The notes under the pieces are model-generated. The model searched no databases, was not told the origin of the DNA, and saw nothing but the letters and a program-made list of their open reading frames with translations. A program made the translations under genes and the position numbers. Below, piece after piece: positions 8,627 to 18,179 of a stretch of 64,000 nt of DNA. The stretch's first letter is position 1. Each line of letters starts with the position of its first letter. The DNA lies in the NCBI RefSeq assembly GCF_003730295.1, contig NZ_QTSZ01000049.1:62001-126000 (forward strand). Direction: 5' to 3'. The DNA comes from Ornithinibacillus gellani. GTDB taxonomy: Bacteria > Bacillota > Bacilli > Bacillales > Amphibacillaceae.

Positions 8627-9154
8627 TTATTTTTTCCAATGCGTGGTGATGAACTCATCTCGACCTGACTTTGCCCGATCTTCCTTATATTCCTGTTTGT
8701 TTTTTCGGTAAAAATCTTGATGGTAGTCTTCTGCAGGATAGAAGGTTTGTGCAGGCAGAATTTCGGTAACGATTGGTTTTGCAAATTTCTTACTGTCAAC
8801 AAGTGCTTGTTTGGATGCTAGTGCAGCTTGGTATTGTTTATCATCATGGTAGAAAATAGCTGCACGATAAGAATCGCCTCGATCCTGGAACTGGCCACCA
8901 TCATCAGTTGGATCAATTTGCTGCCAAAAAATGGTGAGCATGTCTTCATACGCCAGTAATTCGGGATCATAGGTGATTTCTACTGCTTCATAATGTCCGG
9001 TTTCGCCTGCTTTGACAGCTTCATATGTAGGGTTTTCCAAATGACCGCCAGTATAGCCGGATATCACGGCATGCACCCCGTCCCATTGGTCGAACGGCTT
9101 TACCATACACCAGAAACAGCCACCTGCAAAGGTTGCTTTTTTTAATTGTTCCAT
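8627..9154 (-). CDS. msrA: Peptide-methionine (S)-S-oxide reductase MsrA
   Basis: 175 residues, the usual length for a single-domain MsrA. The N-terminal ATFAGGCFWCM holds the catalytic Cys within the GCFWC motif; the following GYTGG and the downstream YDPE and QFxDRGxxYR-like residues (QFQDRGDSYRAAIF) belong to the substrate pocket. The enzyme reduces the S-epimer of oxidised methionine in proteins, regenerated by thioredoxin. No MsrB domain or neighbour is present here. It appears to be a single-gene unit. Confidence 0.95.
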   Translation of the reverse strand: MEQLKKATFAGGCFWCMVKPFDQWDGVHAVISGYTGGHLENPTYEAVKAGETGHYEAVEITYDPELLAYEDMLTIFWQQIDPTDDGGQFQDRGDSYRAAIFYHDDKQYQAALASKQALVDSKKFAKPIVTEILPAQTFYPAEDYHQDFYRKNKQEYKEDRAKSGRDEFITTHWKK

Positions 9155-9177
9155 TTTTTCAACTCTTTTCTTTATCT

Positions 9178-9332
9178 CAGATTAACTGGCGTAAGCCCCC
9201 CACATCAAGCGTTTTTATTGATAACAAGCATTGTGAGTGGTGGATCAACAGCCAGTAAAGGCCTGATTGGTTCAACTAACAATCAGTGGGGGGAGTGCGA
9301 AGACTCCCACTGATTGAAGTTTCACTTTATCA
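9178..9332 (+). repeat. 156-bp dispersed palindromic repeat, copy 1
   Basis: Single copy upstream of the msrA and MOSC genes. The unit can fold as two hairpins: ACTGGC...GCCAGT around a pyrimidine-rich arm, and CAATCAGTGGG/CCCACTGATTG. Other copies occur at 11073, 11229, 18723 (inverted) and 47593-47994 in this window. No open frame or transposase. Confidence 0.85.
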
Positions 9333-9409
9333 TTCTTTTTTTTCGTTATTCATGATACGATACGAACAAGATATACTCTATCATATATCATTATAAAGCA
9401 GGTGTCCTC

Positions 9410-10120
9410 ATGAATGAACCATTTGTACATAAGTTATATATTGGAAAGGTAAAAGAAGTGGGTGCCCCTGGTGCGCCAGACCCAATGGATCGCCCCTGGA
9501 AAACGGGGATGTTTAAATCGGAAAGAGAAGAACAGGTTTGGTTAGGTGAAATAGGTTTAATCGGTGATGAAGTAGCTGATACGAAAAATCATGGTGGTCC
9601 GGAAAAAGCCTTGTTTGCCTATCCGGTTAAGCATTATACGTATTGGCGAGAGAGCCTACAGGATCCTTCCTTCCGGGTAGGGGGGATGGGAGAAAACCTT
9701 GCTGTATTGGAAATGGATGAGTTTTCCGTCTGTATTGGTGATACGTATAAGTTTGGAGATGCGATTATCCAAGTATCGCAGCCAAGGCAGCCGTGCTGGA
9801 AACCTGCTCGTAGATACCGAGTCAGGGATCTAGCGCTACGGATTCAAAATACGGGAAGAACCGGCTGGTATTTTCGCGTACTACAGGAAGGGCATGTTCT
9901 GTCTGGAATTGATCTGGAACTCATGGAAAGGCCATATCCGGAATGGTCGATTGCTGCCTGTAATGAAGTGATGCATGTTGAAAAAGATAATCTGCGTTTG
10001 GCAGATGAGCTAGCTTCGGTTGATTTATTGGCTGTGAATTGGAAACGAACCTTAAAGAAGCGATTGCGTGGACAAGAGTCCAATATAGAAAAACGCGTGC
10101 TTGGCCCAAATAAAGAATAA
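9410..10120 (+). CDS. MOSC domain protein, YiiM-like
   Basis: A 236-residue protein with a MOSC domain (about residues 20-170): DTKNHGGPEKALFAYP, GGMGENLAV and QPRQPCWKPARRY, where the Cys is the proposed sulfur-carrying residue. The C-terminal region is like the 3-alpha domain found in YiiM-type members. MOSC proteins work with molybdenum-cofactor chemistry; YiiM of E. coli reduces N-hydroxylated purine analogues such as 6-hydroxylaminopurine. That activity is plausible here but not shown by the sequence. Monocistronic, with its own terminator. Confidence 0.8.
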   Translation: MNEPFVHKLYIGKVKEVGAPGAPDPMDRPWKTGMFKSEREEQVWLGEIGLIGDEVADTKNHGGPEKALFAYPVKHYTYWRESLQDPSFRVGGMGENLAVLEMDEFSVCIGDTYKFGDAIIQVSQPRQPCWKPARRYRVRDLALRIQNTGRTGWYFRVLQEGHVLSGIDLELMERPYPEWSIAACNEVMHVEKDNLRLADELASVDLLAVNWKRTLKKRLRGQESNIEKRVLGPNKE

Positions 10121-10133
10121 ATGGAATATGTAT

Positions 10134-10168
10134 AAACGCTAGTCCATGCGCTTTGGGCTAGCGTTTTA
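10134..10168 (+). terminator. Terminator after the MOSC gene
   Basis: Stem AAACGCTAG/CTAGCGTTT with a 15-base loop followed by TTTAG. Confidence 0.8.
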
Positions 10169-10391
10169 GCCTCTTATCCATTCCTTTCAGGATGCAATCA
10201 TTTGGCTTGGAACAATGACGAATGGTTTATGTAATGATTGGTTTACTCAGTTTGGCATAAGCAAATTAAGGGAATAATTTGGTTAATTGACGACGGGAAA
10301 ATCGTCGTTGAAACGTTTTGTGATATCTACGCAGGCAATGGCGTACAGTAGAAGTGTGAATGGGTTAGAAAGTGGATTTGGAGGGGAAAGC

Positions 10392-10982
10392 ATGCTTGAA
10401 AATGCCTATATCATGGTAGCGATTATTTTAATCATTAATATTGTGTATGTATCGTTTTTTACAATCCGTATGATTTTGACACTTAAAGGAAGAAGATATA
10501 TCGCTGCGCTCGTCAGTACCGTGGAGGTTGTCGTATATATTGTAGGTCTTGGACTCGTCTTGGACAATTTAAATGAAATTCAAAACGTGATTGCTTATGC
10601 GCTTGGATATGGTATCGGGGTTGTGGTCGGCTCCATTATTGAGGAGAAGATGGCACTTGGCTATATAACTGTCAATGTTATTTCGTCCAACCCGGATATT
10701 GAATTTACCCGTAAGCTTAGGGAGAAAGGATACGGCGTAACGAGCTGGCTTGCCTATGGTATGGAAGGAGATCGGTTATCCATGCAAATTTTAACGCCGA
10801 GAAAATATGAATTGCGACTGTATGAATCAATCAAGCAGCTGGACCCAAAAGCATTCATTATTGCTTATGAGCCCAAGCAAATTCATGGCGGATTCTGGGT
10901 AAAACAAGTGAGAAAGGGTCGCCTGTTAAATCCGAGGCAGGTCGGACAGAAGAAAAAAGCCCCAGATCAATCGAATGAATGA
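10392..10982 (+). CDS. yebE: YebE-like membrane protein (UPF0316, DUF2179/DUF5698)
   Basis: 196 residues from the ATG at 10392, which follows a strong GGAGGGG; the open frame extends further upstream but without support. Three hydrophobic segments occupy about residues 1-90 ([17 protein letters not shown] is the first), followed by a soluble alpha/beta domain of the DUF2179 type ([22 protein letters not shown]). The B. subtilis YebE gene lies in the same place just upstream of purE. Function unknown; DUF2179 domains may bind small ligands. Confidence 0.8.
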   Translation: MLENAYIMVAIILIINIVYVSFFTIRMILTLKGRRYIAALVSTVEVVVYIVGLGLVLDNLNEIQNVIAYALGYGIGVVVGSIIEEKMALGYITVNVISSNPDIEFTRKLREKGYGVTSWLAYGMEGDRLSMQILTPRKYELRLYESIKQLDPKAFIIAYEPKQIHGGFWVKQVRKGRLLNPRQVGQKKKAPDQSNE

Positions 10983-11072
10983 TGGAAATCGGTATTTCCA
11001 TGCGCGTATCTTTCGACAAATTTGGGTGCCCGAAATAAGATCATCATCCTGAACTACAGGATACATTTTTCA

Positions 11073-11384
11073 CAGATTAACTGTCTGTAAGCCCCCCACA
11101 TCAAGCATTTTTATTGATAACAAGCATTGTAAGTGGGGGATCAACAGCCAGTAAAGGCCTGATTGGTTCAACTAACAATCAGTGGGAGAAGTGCGATAAC
11201 CCTCACTGATTGAAGTTTCACTTTATCACAGATTAACTGTCTGTAAGCCCCCCACATCAAGCGTTTTTGTTGATAACAAGAATAGTAAGTGTGGGATCAA
11301 CAGCCAGTGAAGGCCTGATTGGTTCAACTAACAATCAGTGGGAGAAGTGCGATAACCCCCACTGATTGAAGTATCACTTTATCA
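11073..11384 (+). repeat. 156-bp dispersed repeat, two tandem copies (2 and 3)
   Basis: Units at 11073-11228 and 11229-11384 join head to tail without a spacer and differ by scattered substitutions. They sit immediately upstream of the pur operon control region. The same hairpin-forming halves as copy 1 are kept, with compensating changes in one arm (ACCCTCACTGATTG). Confidence 0.88.
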
Positions 11385-11439
11385 TTGTTTTTCCTGTTGT
11401 TTTTCATTTTTTTCATGAAAATAGGCTTTAAAAATCATT

Positions 11440-11486
11440 AAAATCCGAACGATTAACATATAAAGCATTAGATTGTTCGATGTTAA
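11440..11486 (+). promoter_or_regulatory. PurR operator (two PurBoxes) upstream of purE
   Basis: AAAATCCGAACGATTA (11440-11455) and the inverted partner GATTGTTCGATGTTAA (11471-11486) match the Bacillus PurBox pair. It lies directly upstream of the promoter. Confidence 0.82.
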
Positions 11487-11488
11487 TA

Positions 11489-11518
11489 TTGACAGCTTTC
11501 CATCGGTTTTGTTATGCT
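11489..11518 (+). promoter_or_regulatory. Sigma-A promoter of the pur operon
   Basis: TTGACA at 11489-11494 and TATGCT at 11513-11518 with an 18-base spacer. Transcription would start shortly before the riboswitch. Confidence 0.7.
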
Positions 11519-11540
11519 TAAATCGACAAAAAAATAAGGC

Positions 11541-11609
11541 TCCTCATATATTTTCGAGAATAAGGCACGAAAGTTTCTACCCGGCACCGAAAATGCTGGA
11601 CTATGAGGG
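11541..11609 (+). promoter_or_regulatory. Guanine-type purine riboswitch aptamer of the pur operon
   Basis: P1 CCTCATA/TATGAGG encloses the conserved AAGTTTCTACCCGG and CACCGAAAATG blocks. The junction GGACTATG has the C that specifies guanine/hypoxanthine. The J1/2 side (ATAAGGCACG) is somewhat divergent. Confidence 0.88.
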
Positions 11610-11678
11610 AAGATGGGGCTACAAATAGCGTGAACGTAAGATAGGAATATTTTTATCTTATTTGTTTGCTGAGGATTC

Positions 11679-11729
11679 AGTCTATTCATCTTCTCCCATA
11701 TGAGTGGAGGGGACGAATAGACTTTTTTA
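11679..11729 (+). terminator. Riboswitch terminator ahead of purE
   Basis: Nine-bp stem AGTCTATTC/GAATAGACT, with an inner TCTCCC/GGGGA helix, followed by six T's. This is the attenuation platform of the purine riboswitch. Confidence 0.85.
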
Positions 11730-11785
11730 TTGGATAAAACCGTTATACATATGGATTAGAATGACAAATAGAAAGAGGGTATAAA

Positions 11786-12277
11786 ATGGCGACAGTCGGT
11801 GTAATTATGGGAAGTATTTCAGACTGGGCAACGATGGATCATGCATGTAACATGCTGGAAGAGCTAGGTATTTCTTATGAAAAGGATGTTATTTCTGCAC
11901 ATCGTACACCAGATGAAATGTTTCAATATGCCAAAACAGCTCGTGAACGCGGTCTGAAGGTCATTATTGCTGGTGCAGGCGGTGCAGCACATTTACCAGG
12001 AATGGTTGCTTCACAAACAACACTTCCAGTCATTGGCGTTCCGATTCAAAGCAAGGCATTAAATGGATTGGATTCATTGCTTTCTATTGTACAAATGCCT
12101 GGTGGCGTACCAACTGCAACAGTTGCAATTGGTAAGGCAGGTGCTGTTAATGCGGCAATATTAGCTGCGCAAATCATTGGTAGCTTTGATGAGCAAACAG
12201 CGAAAAAACTCACTAACCAACGTGAAGAAATGCTTAAAAAAGTAGCGGAAATGAGGGAAGATCTTGCAGACAAATAA
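11786..12277 (+). CDS. purE: N5-carboxyaminoimidazole ribonucleotide mutase PurE
   Basis: 163 residues, the usual length of class I PurE. It keeps the nucleotide-binding GSISDW, the SAHRTP loop with the catalytic His, and AGGAAHLPG. With PurK it converts AIR to CAIR in de novo purine synthesis in the cytoplasm. First gene of the operon, 57 bases after the riboswitch terminator, with an AGAGGG ribosome site. Its last codons overlap purK. Nothing in its active site looks damaged, in contrast to purF. Confidence 0.95.
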   Translation: MATVGVIMGSISDWATMDHACNMLEELGISYEKDVISAHRTPDEMFQYAKTARERGLKVIIAGAGGAAHLPGMVASQTTLPVIGVPIQSKALNGLDSLLSIVQMPGGVPTATVAIGKAGAVNAAILAAQIIGSFDEQTAKKLTNQREEMLKKVAEMREDLADK

Positions 12278-13397
12278 CCAAGTCATATTACCGCCGCAAA
12301 CAATTGGCATCATCGGTGGTGGACAGCTGGGACGGATGATGGCGATTGCTGCTCGTTATATGGGCTATCAGATAGCTGTACTGGATCCAACACCAAATTG
12401 TCCGACCGCACAAATTGCGGATCAGCATATTATTGCAGCCTATGATGATATGGAAGCCATTCGTGAGCTAACGGAAATAAGTGATGTCATCACATACGAA
12501 TTTGAAAATGTTGATTTAGCAGCGGCAGCTTATATCGAAGAACAAGGGAAACTGCCACAGGGTGCTTATGCCCTGGAAATTACACAAAATCGTGAAAAAG
12601 AAAAACAATTAATGACTGCTGCAGGTTTGTCTGTACCACCATTTGCGATTGTCCATCATGGCAAACAATGTGAACAAGCCTTGGAAACATTTACGTTACC
12701 GGCTGTTATTAAAACATGTAGTGGTGGATATGACGGCAAAGGGCAGCTAAAGATAAATTCAGCAGCTGATATACCAGCAGCCGTCGCATTCGCAGAAAAG
12801 AATCAACACTGCATTATTGAGCAATGGATTTCATTTGATAAAGAAATTTCAGTTGTATTTTCTCGTTCCCAAACGGGTGCTATGACCGTTTTTCCAATAG
12901 CAGAAAATGTGCATAAGGATCATATTTTGCATCAAACATCTGCACCAGCACGCGTGAGTGAAGAAGTAAAAGCAGCAGCTATTTCTGCAGCGGAAAAATT
13001 AGCAGAAAAAATACAGGTAGTCGGTACATTTACGATTGAAATGTTTGTACGGGGCGATGATATTTACGTAAATGAAATGGCGCCGCGCCCACATAATTCA
13101 GGTCATTATACAATTGAAGCTTGTAATGTTTCTCAGTTTTCACAACATATCCGCGCAATCTGTGGTTTGCCGTTAACAGATATTCAGCTGCTTCAGCCTG
13201 CTGTAATGATCAATGTTCTTGGTGAGCATATGGAAGCAGCAGAGCAAACACTGGCGAAGCATGCAAATGGTTTTGTCCACTTGTATGGGAAAGCAGAAGT
13301 GAAAACAAAACGGAAAATGGGACATATTACATTTATTGCAAATACACTTGAAGCAGCAGAAGCAAAATCAAAGGAAGCATTAGGAAACTTAATCTAG
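12264..13397 (+). CDS. purK: 5-(carboxyamino)imidazole ribonucleotide synthase PurK
   Basis: 377 residues of the ATP-grasp family: N-terminal [13 protein letters not shown], the lysine-containing [11 protein letters not shown] loop, and the metal-binding [18 protein letters not shown]. It makes N5-CAIR from AIR, bicarbonate and ATP for PurE. The start is a TTG overlapping the end of purE, six bases after GAGGGA. It ends normally, and purL starts only 27 bases later. In B. subtilis and related species purB, purC, purS and purQ lie in that position. Confidence 0.93.
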   Translation: MQTNNQVILPPQTIGIIGGGQLGRMMAIAARYMGYQIAVLDPTPNCPTAQIADQHIIAAYDDMEAIRELTEISDVITYEFENVDLAAAAYIEEQGKLPQGAYALEITQNREKEKQLMTAAGLSVPPFAIVHHGKQCEQALETFTLPAVIKTCSGGYDGKGQLKINSAADIPAAVAFAEKNQHCIIEQWISFDKEISVVFSRSQTGAMTVFPIAENVHKDHILHQTSAPARVSEEVKAAAISAAEKLAEKIQVVGTFTIEMFVRGDDIYVNEMAPRPHNSGHYTIEACNVSQFSQHIRAICGLPLTDIQLLQPAVMINVLGEHMEAAEQTLAKHANGFVHLYGKAEVKTKRKMGHITFIANTLEAAEAKSKEALGNLI

Positions 13398-13424
13398 ATT
13401 AATTAAAATCCTGGAGGGAACCAC

Positions 13425-15644
13425 ATGACAGAGCCAATGCAAGTTAGTGCAGAGCAAATTGAAAAAGAGCAACTGTATAAGGAAATGGGACTGAGCGAAG
13501 AGGAGTATAACCTAGCAAAACGTATTCTAAAGCGTCAGCCAAATTACACAGAAACAGGGATTTTTTCTGTAATGTGGTCCGAGCACTGCAGCTATAAGTC
13601 ATCCAAGCCGGTATTGAAGAAATTTCCGACGAAGGGTCCACAAGTTATTCAGGGTCCAGGAGAAGGCGCTGGTGTAGTTGATATCGGGGATAACCAAGCT
13701 GTAGCGTTTAAAATTGAAAGTCATAACAGCCCATCAGCAGTGGAGCCATTCGAAGGAGCTGCTACAGGTGTCGGTGGGATTGTTCGTGATGTTTTCTCAA
13801 TGGGGGCAAAACCGATTGCGATGATGAATTCCCTGCGTTTCGGTAACTTGGATCAGGATCGTACCAAATATCTTGTGAAAGAAGTGGCCAGAGGAATTGC
13901 GCATTACGGCAATAACTTGGAAATCCCAACAGTTGGCGGGGAAGTTCAGTTCGATGCTTGCTATGAGGAAAATCCGCTCGTTAATGCGATGTGTGTCGGG
14001 CTAATTAACCATGATGATATTCAAAAAGGAATTGCTGAGGGCGTTGGCAACATTGTATTGTATGCTGGTCGGGATACTGGACGAGATGGAATCCATGGCG
14101 CAACCTTTTCTTCTGATGTAGTCGAAGGGGAAGCGGAGGAAAATACATCAGCAGTTGCTATTGGTGATCCGCATATTGAAAAACGGTTAATCGATGCTTG
14201 CTTGGAGGTTATCCATTCTGATGCACTGATTGGTATGCAGGATATGGGGGCAGCTGGATTAACTTCTTCTGCGAGTGAGATGGCAAGTGCGTCAGGAACA
14301 GGAATTGAAATGAATTTAGACCATGTTCCACAGCGTGAAGAAAATATGAATGCGTATGAGATGATGCTGTCTGAATCACAGGAGCGGATGCTGCTAGTCG
14401 TGAAAAAAGGTCGTGAACAGGAAATTATCGATATATTCACCAAGCATGACATTGAAGCAGTAGCGATTGGTGAAGTAATTGAAGAGAAAATGTTCCGTAT
14501 TGTACATCAAGGTAAGGTCATGGCTGACATTCCTGTGGATGCTTTGGCTGATGGTGCACCGGTATATCAATTACCAGCTCATGAAGCGCGTTATTTTAAA
14601 GCTTTTCAAGAGCAGGAACCGTTTCAACCAAAAGTAGCGGATTACGGACAAATGTTAAAACAATTGTTGCAGCAGCCAACCATTGCCAGCAAAGCTGCTG
14701 TATATGAAAAATATGATCATACAGCAAAAGGCAACACACTTGTCGGTCCGGGATCAGATGCTGCAATCGTACAAATTGAAGGAACGGATAAGGCGATTGC
14801 TATGACAACTGACTGTAATTCCCGCTACATTTATTTGGATCCACAAACAGGTGGTAAAATTGCTGTCGCAGAAGCAGCACGAAATATTGTTTGCTCTGGT
14901 GCCAAGCCGTTAGCTTTAACGGACGGTTTAAACTATGGAAATCCGACTGATCCGGAAGTGTTCTGGCAATTAGAGGAAAGTGCTGCTGGAATTAGTGCGA
15001 GCTGTGAGGCACTTGAGATTCCAGTCATTAGCGGAAATGTTTCTTTGTATAACACGTCAAAGGGAGAAGCAATCTTCCCAACACCGATTATTGGTATGGT
15101 AGGTCTGTTGGCCTCAACGAAACAGGTGACACCAAGTCATTTCCAAACCGCAGATGATTTGATTTACCTGATTGGTGAAACGACGGCAGAATTTGGTGGA
15201 AGTGAATTACAAAATGTATTGGCAGGCAATTACACCGGAAAGGCGCCAGCCATTGATTTAACTGTAGAGGCAAAGCGCCAGGCGCAGCTTTTAGAAGCAA
15301 TTCAAGCTGGAATTGTCGCATCTGCTCATGATTTATCTGAAGGTGGTCTTGCTGTCGCTTTAGCTGAGAGTGTGTTCCAACCAGAGCAGCTTGGTCTAGA
15401 AGTGGAGCTGGAAGGCGATGAAACGGCAGTATTATTTAGTGAATCACAGTCTCGTTTTCTCGTGTCTGTGAAACCGGAAAATAAAGAGCGCTTCGAGGCA
15501 ATGATGTCGGATGCGAAACAAATTGGTAAGGTAACGGATCGTGGCAGCGTGTCCATTCACATAAATGGAAAACAAGTTATTCAAGAAGATGTGCAAGTAC
15601 TCAGCAACCTTTGGAAGCAGGCTTTACCGGAATTGCTGAAATAA
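13425..15644 (+). CDS. purL: FGAM synthase large subunit PurL (small-type), with an altered HNHP motif
   Basis: 739 residues, the length of the Gram-positive PurL that works with separate PurS and PurQ. Present are SEHCSYK (His54), the [14 protein letters not shown] glycine-rich segment, DMGAAGL and the second-half ATTDCNSRY region. The motif that usually reads ESHNHPS appears as ESHNSPS, so its second histidine is Ser102; this is near-invariant in the PurL/PurM family as I know it. The enzyme converts FGAR to FGAM using ammonia delivered by PurQ. Neither purQ nor purS is present in the operon. GGAGGG precedes the ATG. Confidence 0.92.
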   Translation: MTEPMQVSAEQIEKEQLYKEMGLSEEEYNLAKRILKRQPNYTETGIFSVMWSEHCSYKSSKPVLKKFPTKGPQVIQGPGEGAGVVDIGDNQAVAFKIESHNSPSAVEPFEGAATGVGGIVRDVFSMGAKPIAMMNSLRFGNLDQDRTKYLVKEVARGIAHYGNNLEIPTVGGEVQFDACYEENPLVNAMCVGLINHDDIQKGIAEGVGNIVLYAGRDTGRDGIHGATFSSDVVEGEAEENTSAVAIGDPHIEKRLIDACLEVIHSDALIGMQDMGAAGLTSSASEMASASGTGIEMNLDHVPQREENMNAYEMMLSESQERMLLVVKKGREQEIIDIFTKHDIEAVAIGEVIEEKMFRIVHQGKVMADIPVDALADGAPVYQLPAHEARYFKAFQEQEPFQPKVADYGQMLKQLLQQPTIASKAAVYEKYDHTAKGNTLVGPGSDAAIVQIEGTDKAIAMTTDCNSRYIYLDPQTGGKIAVAEAARNIVCSGAKPLALTDGLNYGNPTDPEVFWQLEESAAGISASCEALEIPVISGNVSLYNTSKGEAIFPTPIIGMVGLLASTKQVTPSHFQTADDLIYLIGETTAEFGGSELQNVLAGNYTGKAPAIDLTVEAKRQAQLLEAIQAGIVASAHDLSEGGLAVALAESVFQPEQLGLEVELEGDETAVLFSESQSRFLVSVKPENKERFEAMMSDAKQIGKVTDRGSVSIHINGKQVIQEDVQVLSNLWKQALPELLK

Positions 15645-15665
15645 GAATTAAGTGAGGCATAAATT

Positions 15666-17036
15666 ATGTTTGGGATTTGGGGTCATCCAAAAGCTGCAGA
15701 AATCACTTATTATGGACTGCACGCATTGCAGCATAGAGGACAAGAAGGTGCAGGAATTGTCGTTAGCAATGGTGAGGACCTGCAGCTTCATAAGGGAGTC
15801 GGTTTATTAAATGATGTGTTTGATCGCTCCCATTTGGAAAAACTAGTTGGGCATGCAGCAATCGGTCATGACCATTATGTCACAAATAATGATACGGGCT
15901 TTGAAAATGTACAACCACATGTGTTTCGTTCCCAAACGGGGAGCATGGCTTTGGCGCATACTGGAAATATTATGAATGCTTACAAGCTTCGCGGAGAGCT
16001 GGAAGACGAAGGTAGTATTTTTCAAACGCCAACTGCAACCGAGTTACTTGCCCACTTAATTAGACGTAATGGCAAATCAACTGTAGAAGAAGTGATTGCG
16101 GGCGCATTGCAGCGGATGGTTGGTGCCTATGCTTTTCTACTATTAACAGAAGATAAAATGTACGTCGCGTTGGATCCGCATGGTATTCGTCCGCTTTCTT
16201 TGGGAAGGCTTGGCGAAAGCTATGTTGTTTCATCGGAAACCTGTGCTTTTGATATCATTGGTGCAACCTTTGAAAGGGAAGTATTGCCTGGTGAATTATT
16301 GACTATTAGTGATGAAGGTATTAAATCCACCCGCTTTTCATTACGTGAACAGCGCCGTTTATGCGCGATGGAATATGTATACTTTTCACGTCCGGATAGC
16401 GATTTAAACCATGTGAACGTGCATGCTTCACGTAAACGTATGGGGATTGAGTTAGCCAAGGAAGCTCCTGCAGAAGCAGATGTAGTGACTGGAGTACCGG
16501 ATTCCAGCATCTCTGCTGCAATCGGTTATGCGGAGCAGCTTGGCTTGCCGTATGAAATGGGTTTAATAAAAAATCGTTATGTTGGACGAACGTTTATTCA
16601 GCCTTCACAAGAAATGCGTGAGCAAGGGGTTAAGATGAAATTATCGCCGGTTCGCGGAATTGTTGAAGGAAAACGGGTTGTCATGATTGATGATTCCATT
16701 GTACGGGGAACGACAAGTATTCGAATCGTCCGTATGCTTAAACAAGCAGGTGCGAAAGAAGTTCATGTTCGAATTGCTTCTCCAGCGATTACCAATCCTT
16801 GTTATTATGGGATTGATATGTCAACTAAAAAGGAATTAATTGCTGCTGGTCGAACGCTGGATGAAATTCGAGATGTAATTGGGGCCGATAGTGTTGCTTA
16901 TTTATCAGCAGCAGGCTTGGAAAAGGCCATTATTAAGGATGAAACGATTCACCAAGGAATATGTAATGCCTGTATGACAGGGGATTATCCCGTCCAGCTT
17001 GATGGAAAACCAGATATTTCTTATTCCGGATTTTAA
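15666..17036 (+). CDS. purF: PurF-like amidophosphoribosyltransferase lacking its glutaminase residues
   Basis: 456 residues. Bacillus PurF starts with a short propeptide then Cys-Gly-Val-Phe-Gly-Ile-Trp-Gly, the Cys being the nucleophile. Here the protein begins Met-Phe-Gly-Ile-Trp-Gly; an in-frame TAA lies two codons upstream, so no propeptide or Cys1 can be encoded. Other glutamine-site residues are changed too: His70 in GHDHYVT (Arg expected), Thr99 in AHTGN (Asn expected, oxyanion hole) and Ala124 in TPTATE (Asp expected). The phosphoribosyltransferase half is intact: KNRYVGRTFIQPSQ loop, PRPP loop VVMIDDSIVRGTTS, and Fe-S cysteines in LCAMEY, NPCYYG and CNAC. It could make phosphoribosylamine from ammonia but not from glutamine. 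Confidence 0.9.
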   Translation: MFGIWGHPKAAEITYYGLHALQHRGQEGAGIVVSNGEDLQLHKGVGLLNDVFDRSHLEKLVGHAAIGHDHYVTNNDTGFENVQPHVFRSQTGSMALAHTGNIMNAYKLRGELEDEGSIFQTPTATELLAHLIRRNGKSTVEEVIAGALQRMVGAYAFLLLTEDKMYVALDPHGIRPLSLGRLGESYVVSSETCAFDIIGATFEREVLPGELLTISDEGIKSTRFSLREQRRLCAMEYVYFSRPDSDLNHVNVHASRKRMGIELAKEAPAEADVVTGVPDSSISAAIGYAEQLGLPYEMGLIKNRYVGRTFIQPSQEMREQGVKMKLSPVRGIVEGKRVVMIDDSIVRGTTSIRIVRMLKQAGAKEVHVRIASPAITNPCYYGIDMSTKKELIAAGRTLDEIRDVIGADSVAYLSAAGLEKAIIKDETIHQGICNACMTGDYPVQLDGKPDISYSGF

Positions 17037-17159
17037 CATATCAGAGTGATTGCAACAGAAATTACACTTGAACTGTTGAATAAACTCTATCATGGGGGCT
17101 GCTCATGCTGCAGAAATGTATCATTAGCAGCCTTTAAAATAGTGAGGGGAAGTGCACAT

Positions 17160-18179
17160 ATGTCAGATGCATATAAGCGTGCCGGTGTTGATGTTGAAAA
17201 AGGGTATGAAGCAGTTGAACGAATGAAAAAGCATATTGCAAAAACTACTCGTCCAGAAGTACTTGGCGGAGTCGGATCATTTGGTGGTCTATTTGAGCTT
17301 ACTTCATTGGCATACAAGGAACCGGTATTGGTTTCCGGAACAGATGGCGTTGGTACCAAGCTCAAGCTTGCTTTCGATTTGGACAAGCACGATACGATTG
17401 GGATTGATTTGGTAGCCATGTGTGTGAATGATGTGGTCGCCCAAGGTGCGAAGCCGCTGTTTTTTCTAGATTATATCGGCTGCGGAAAAAATGATCCTGC
17501 TGTCATTGAGCAAATTGTAGCAGGGGTTTCCGAAGGCTGTGTTCAATCAGGCGCAGCTTTAATTGGCGGTGAAACAGCAGAAATGCCAGGTATGTATGCA
17601 GAAGAAGAATATGATTTGGCTGGATTTACGGTTGGAATTGCTGAAAAGGCAAATTTAATTACAGGTGAGTCTGTACAGGCAGGAGATGTCCTCATTGGTC
17701 TACCATCAAGCGGTATACATTCCAATGGATACTCGCTTGTTCGTCAAATTGTTGCAGACTTGGATTTGAACCAAACATATGAAGGCCTTTCGAAACCGCT
17801 TGGAGAGGTGCTTTTGACACCAACCAAGATCTATGCAAAATCGATTGCAGCTGTGATGGAAAACCATACCATTAAAGGAATTTCCCATATTACGGGTGGG
17901 GGCTTTTACGAAAATTTTCCGCGGATGCTTCCTGCTGGGCTTGGCGTTGAATTGGATTCCAATAGCTGGGAAGTTCCTGACATATTCCCGTTCCTGCAAG
18001 AAAAAGGGCAAATAGCAGATAAAGATATGTATGGAGTCTTTAATATGGGGATTGGCATGGCGATAGCCGTTGCGCCCGCAGATACAGATGCTATTCTTGA
18101 AAGCTTGAAGGATCAAGGAGAGCAGGCCGTTGTGATTGGTAAGGTCGTTCCTGGTGAAGGAGTGCAATTCACGTCATGA
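17160..18179 (+). CDS. purM: Phosphoribosylformylglycinamidine cyclo-ligase PurM (AIR synthase)
   Basis: 339 residues from the ATG at 17160, which follows GAGGGGAAG and aligns with the Bacillus start (MSxAYKxAGVD). It keeps [33 protein letters not shown] and [14 protein letters not shown], the ATP- and substrate-binding blocks. It closes FGAM to AIR. The open frame continues upstream to 17046, but a long N-terminal extension would be unprecedented. A 123-base gap separates it from purF, larger than is usual in this operon. Its end overlaps purN. Confidence 0.93.
   Translation: MSDAYKRAGVDVEKGYEAVERMKKHIAKTTRPEVLGGVGSFGGLFELTSLAYKEPVLVSGTDGVGTKLKLAFDLDKHDTIGIDLVAMCVNDVVAQGAKPLFFLDYIGCGKNDPAVIEQIVAGVSEGCVQSGAALIGGETAEMPGMYAEEEYDLAGFTVGIAEKANLITGESVQAGDVLIGLPSSGIHSNGYSLVRQIVADLDLNQTYEGLSKPLGEVLLTPTKIYAKSIAAVMENHTIKGISHITGGGFYENFPRMLPAGLGVELDSNSWEVPDIFPFLQEKGQIADKDMYGVFNMGIGMAIAVAPADTDAILESLKDQGEQAVVIGKVVPGEGVQFTS

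Noticed and set aside
8548-8802. Small frames on the opposite strand of, or in other frames within, msrA, pur genes, pcrA, ileS2 and hsdR
   Set aside because: They are shadows of well-supported genes with no own ribosome sites or domains.
15666-17036. PurF truncation as only a wrong start choice
   Set aside because: All codons upstream were read: an in-frame TAA lies two codons before the ATG, and neither other frame encodes the Cys-Gly-Val start. Three internal glutamine-site changes also support real loss.
17046-17159. N-terminal extension of PurM and similar long starts for purH (18785), dgkB (53324), yebE (10287) and gatC (50008)
   Set aside because: Each extra segment precedes the conserved family start, and a good ribosome site lies before the shorter start; in purH it covers repeat DNA.
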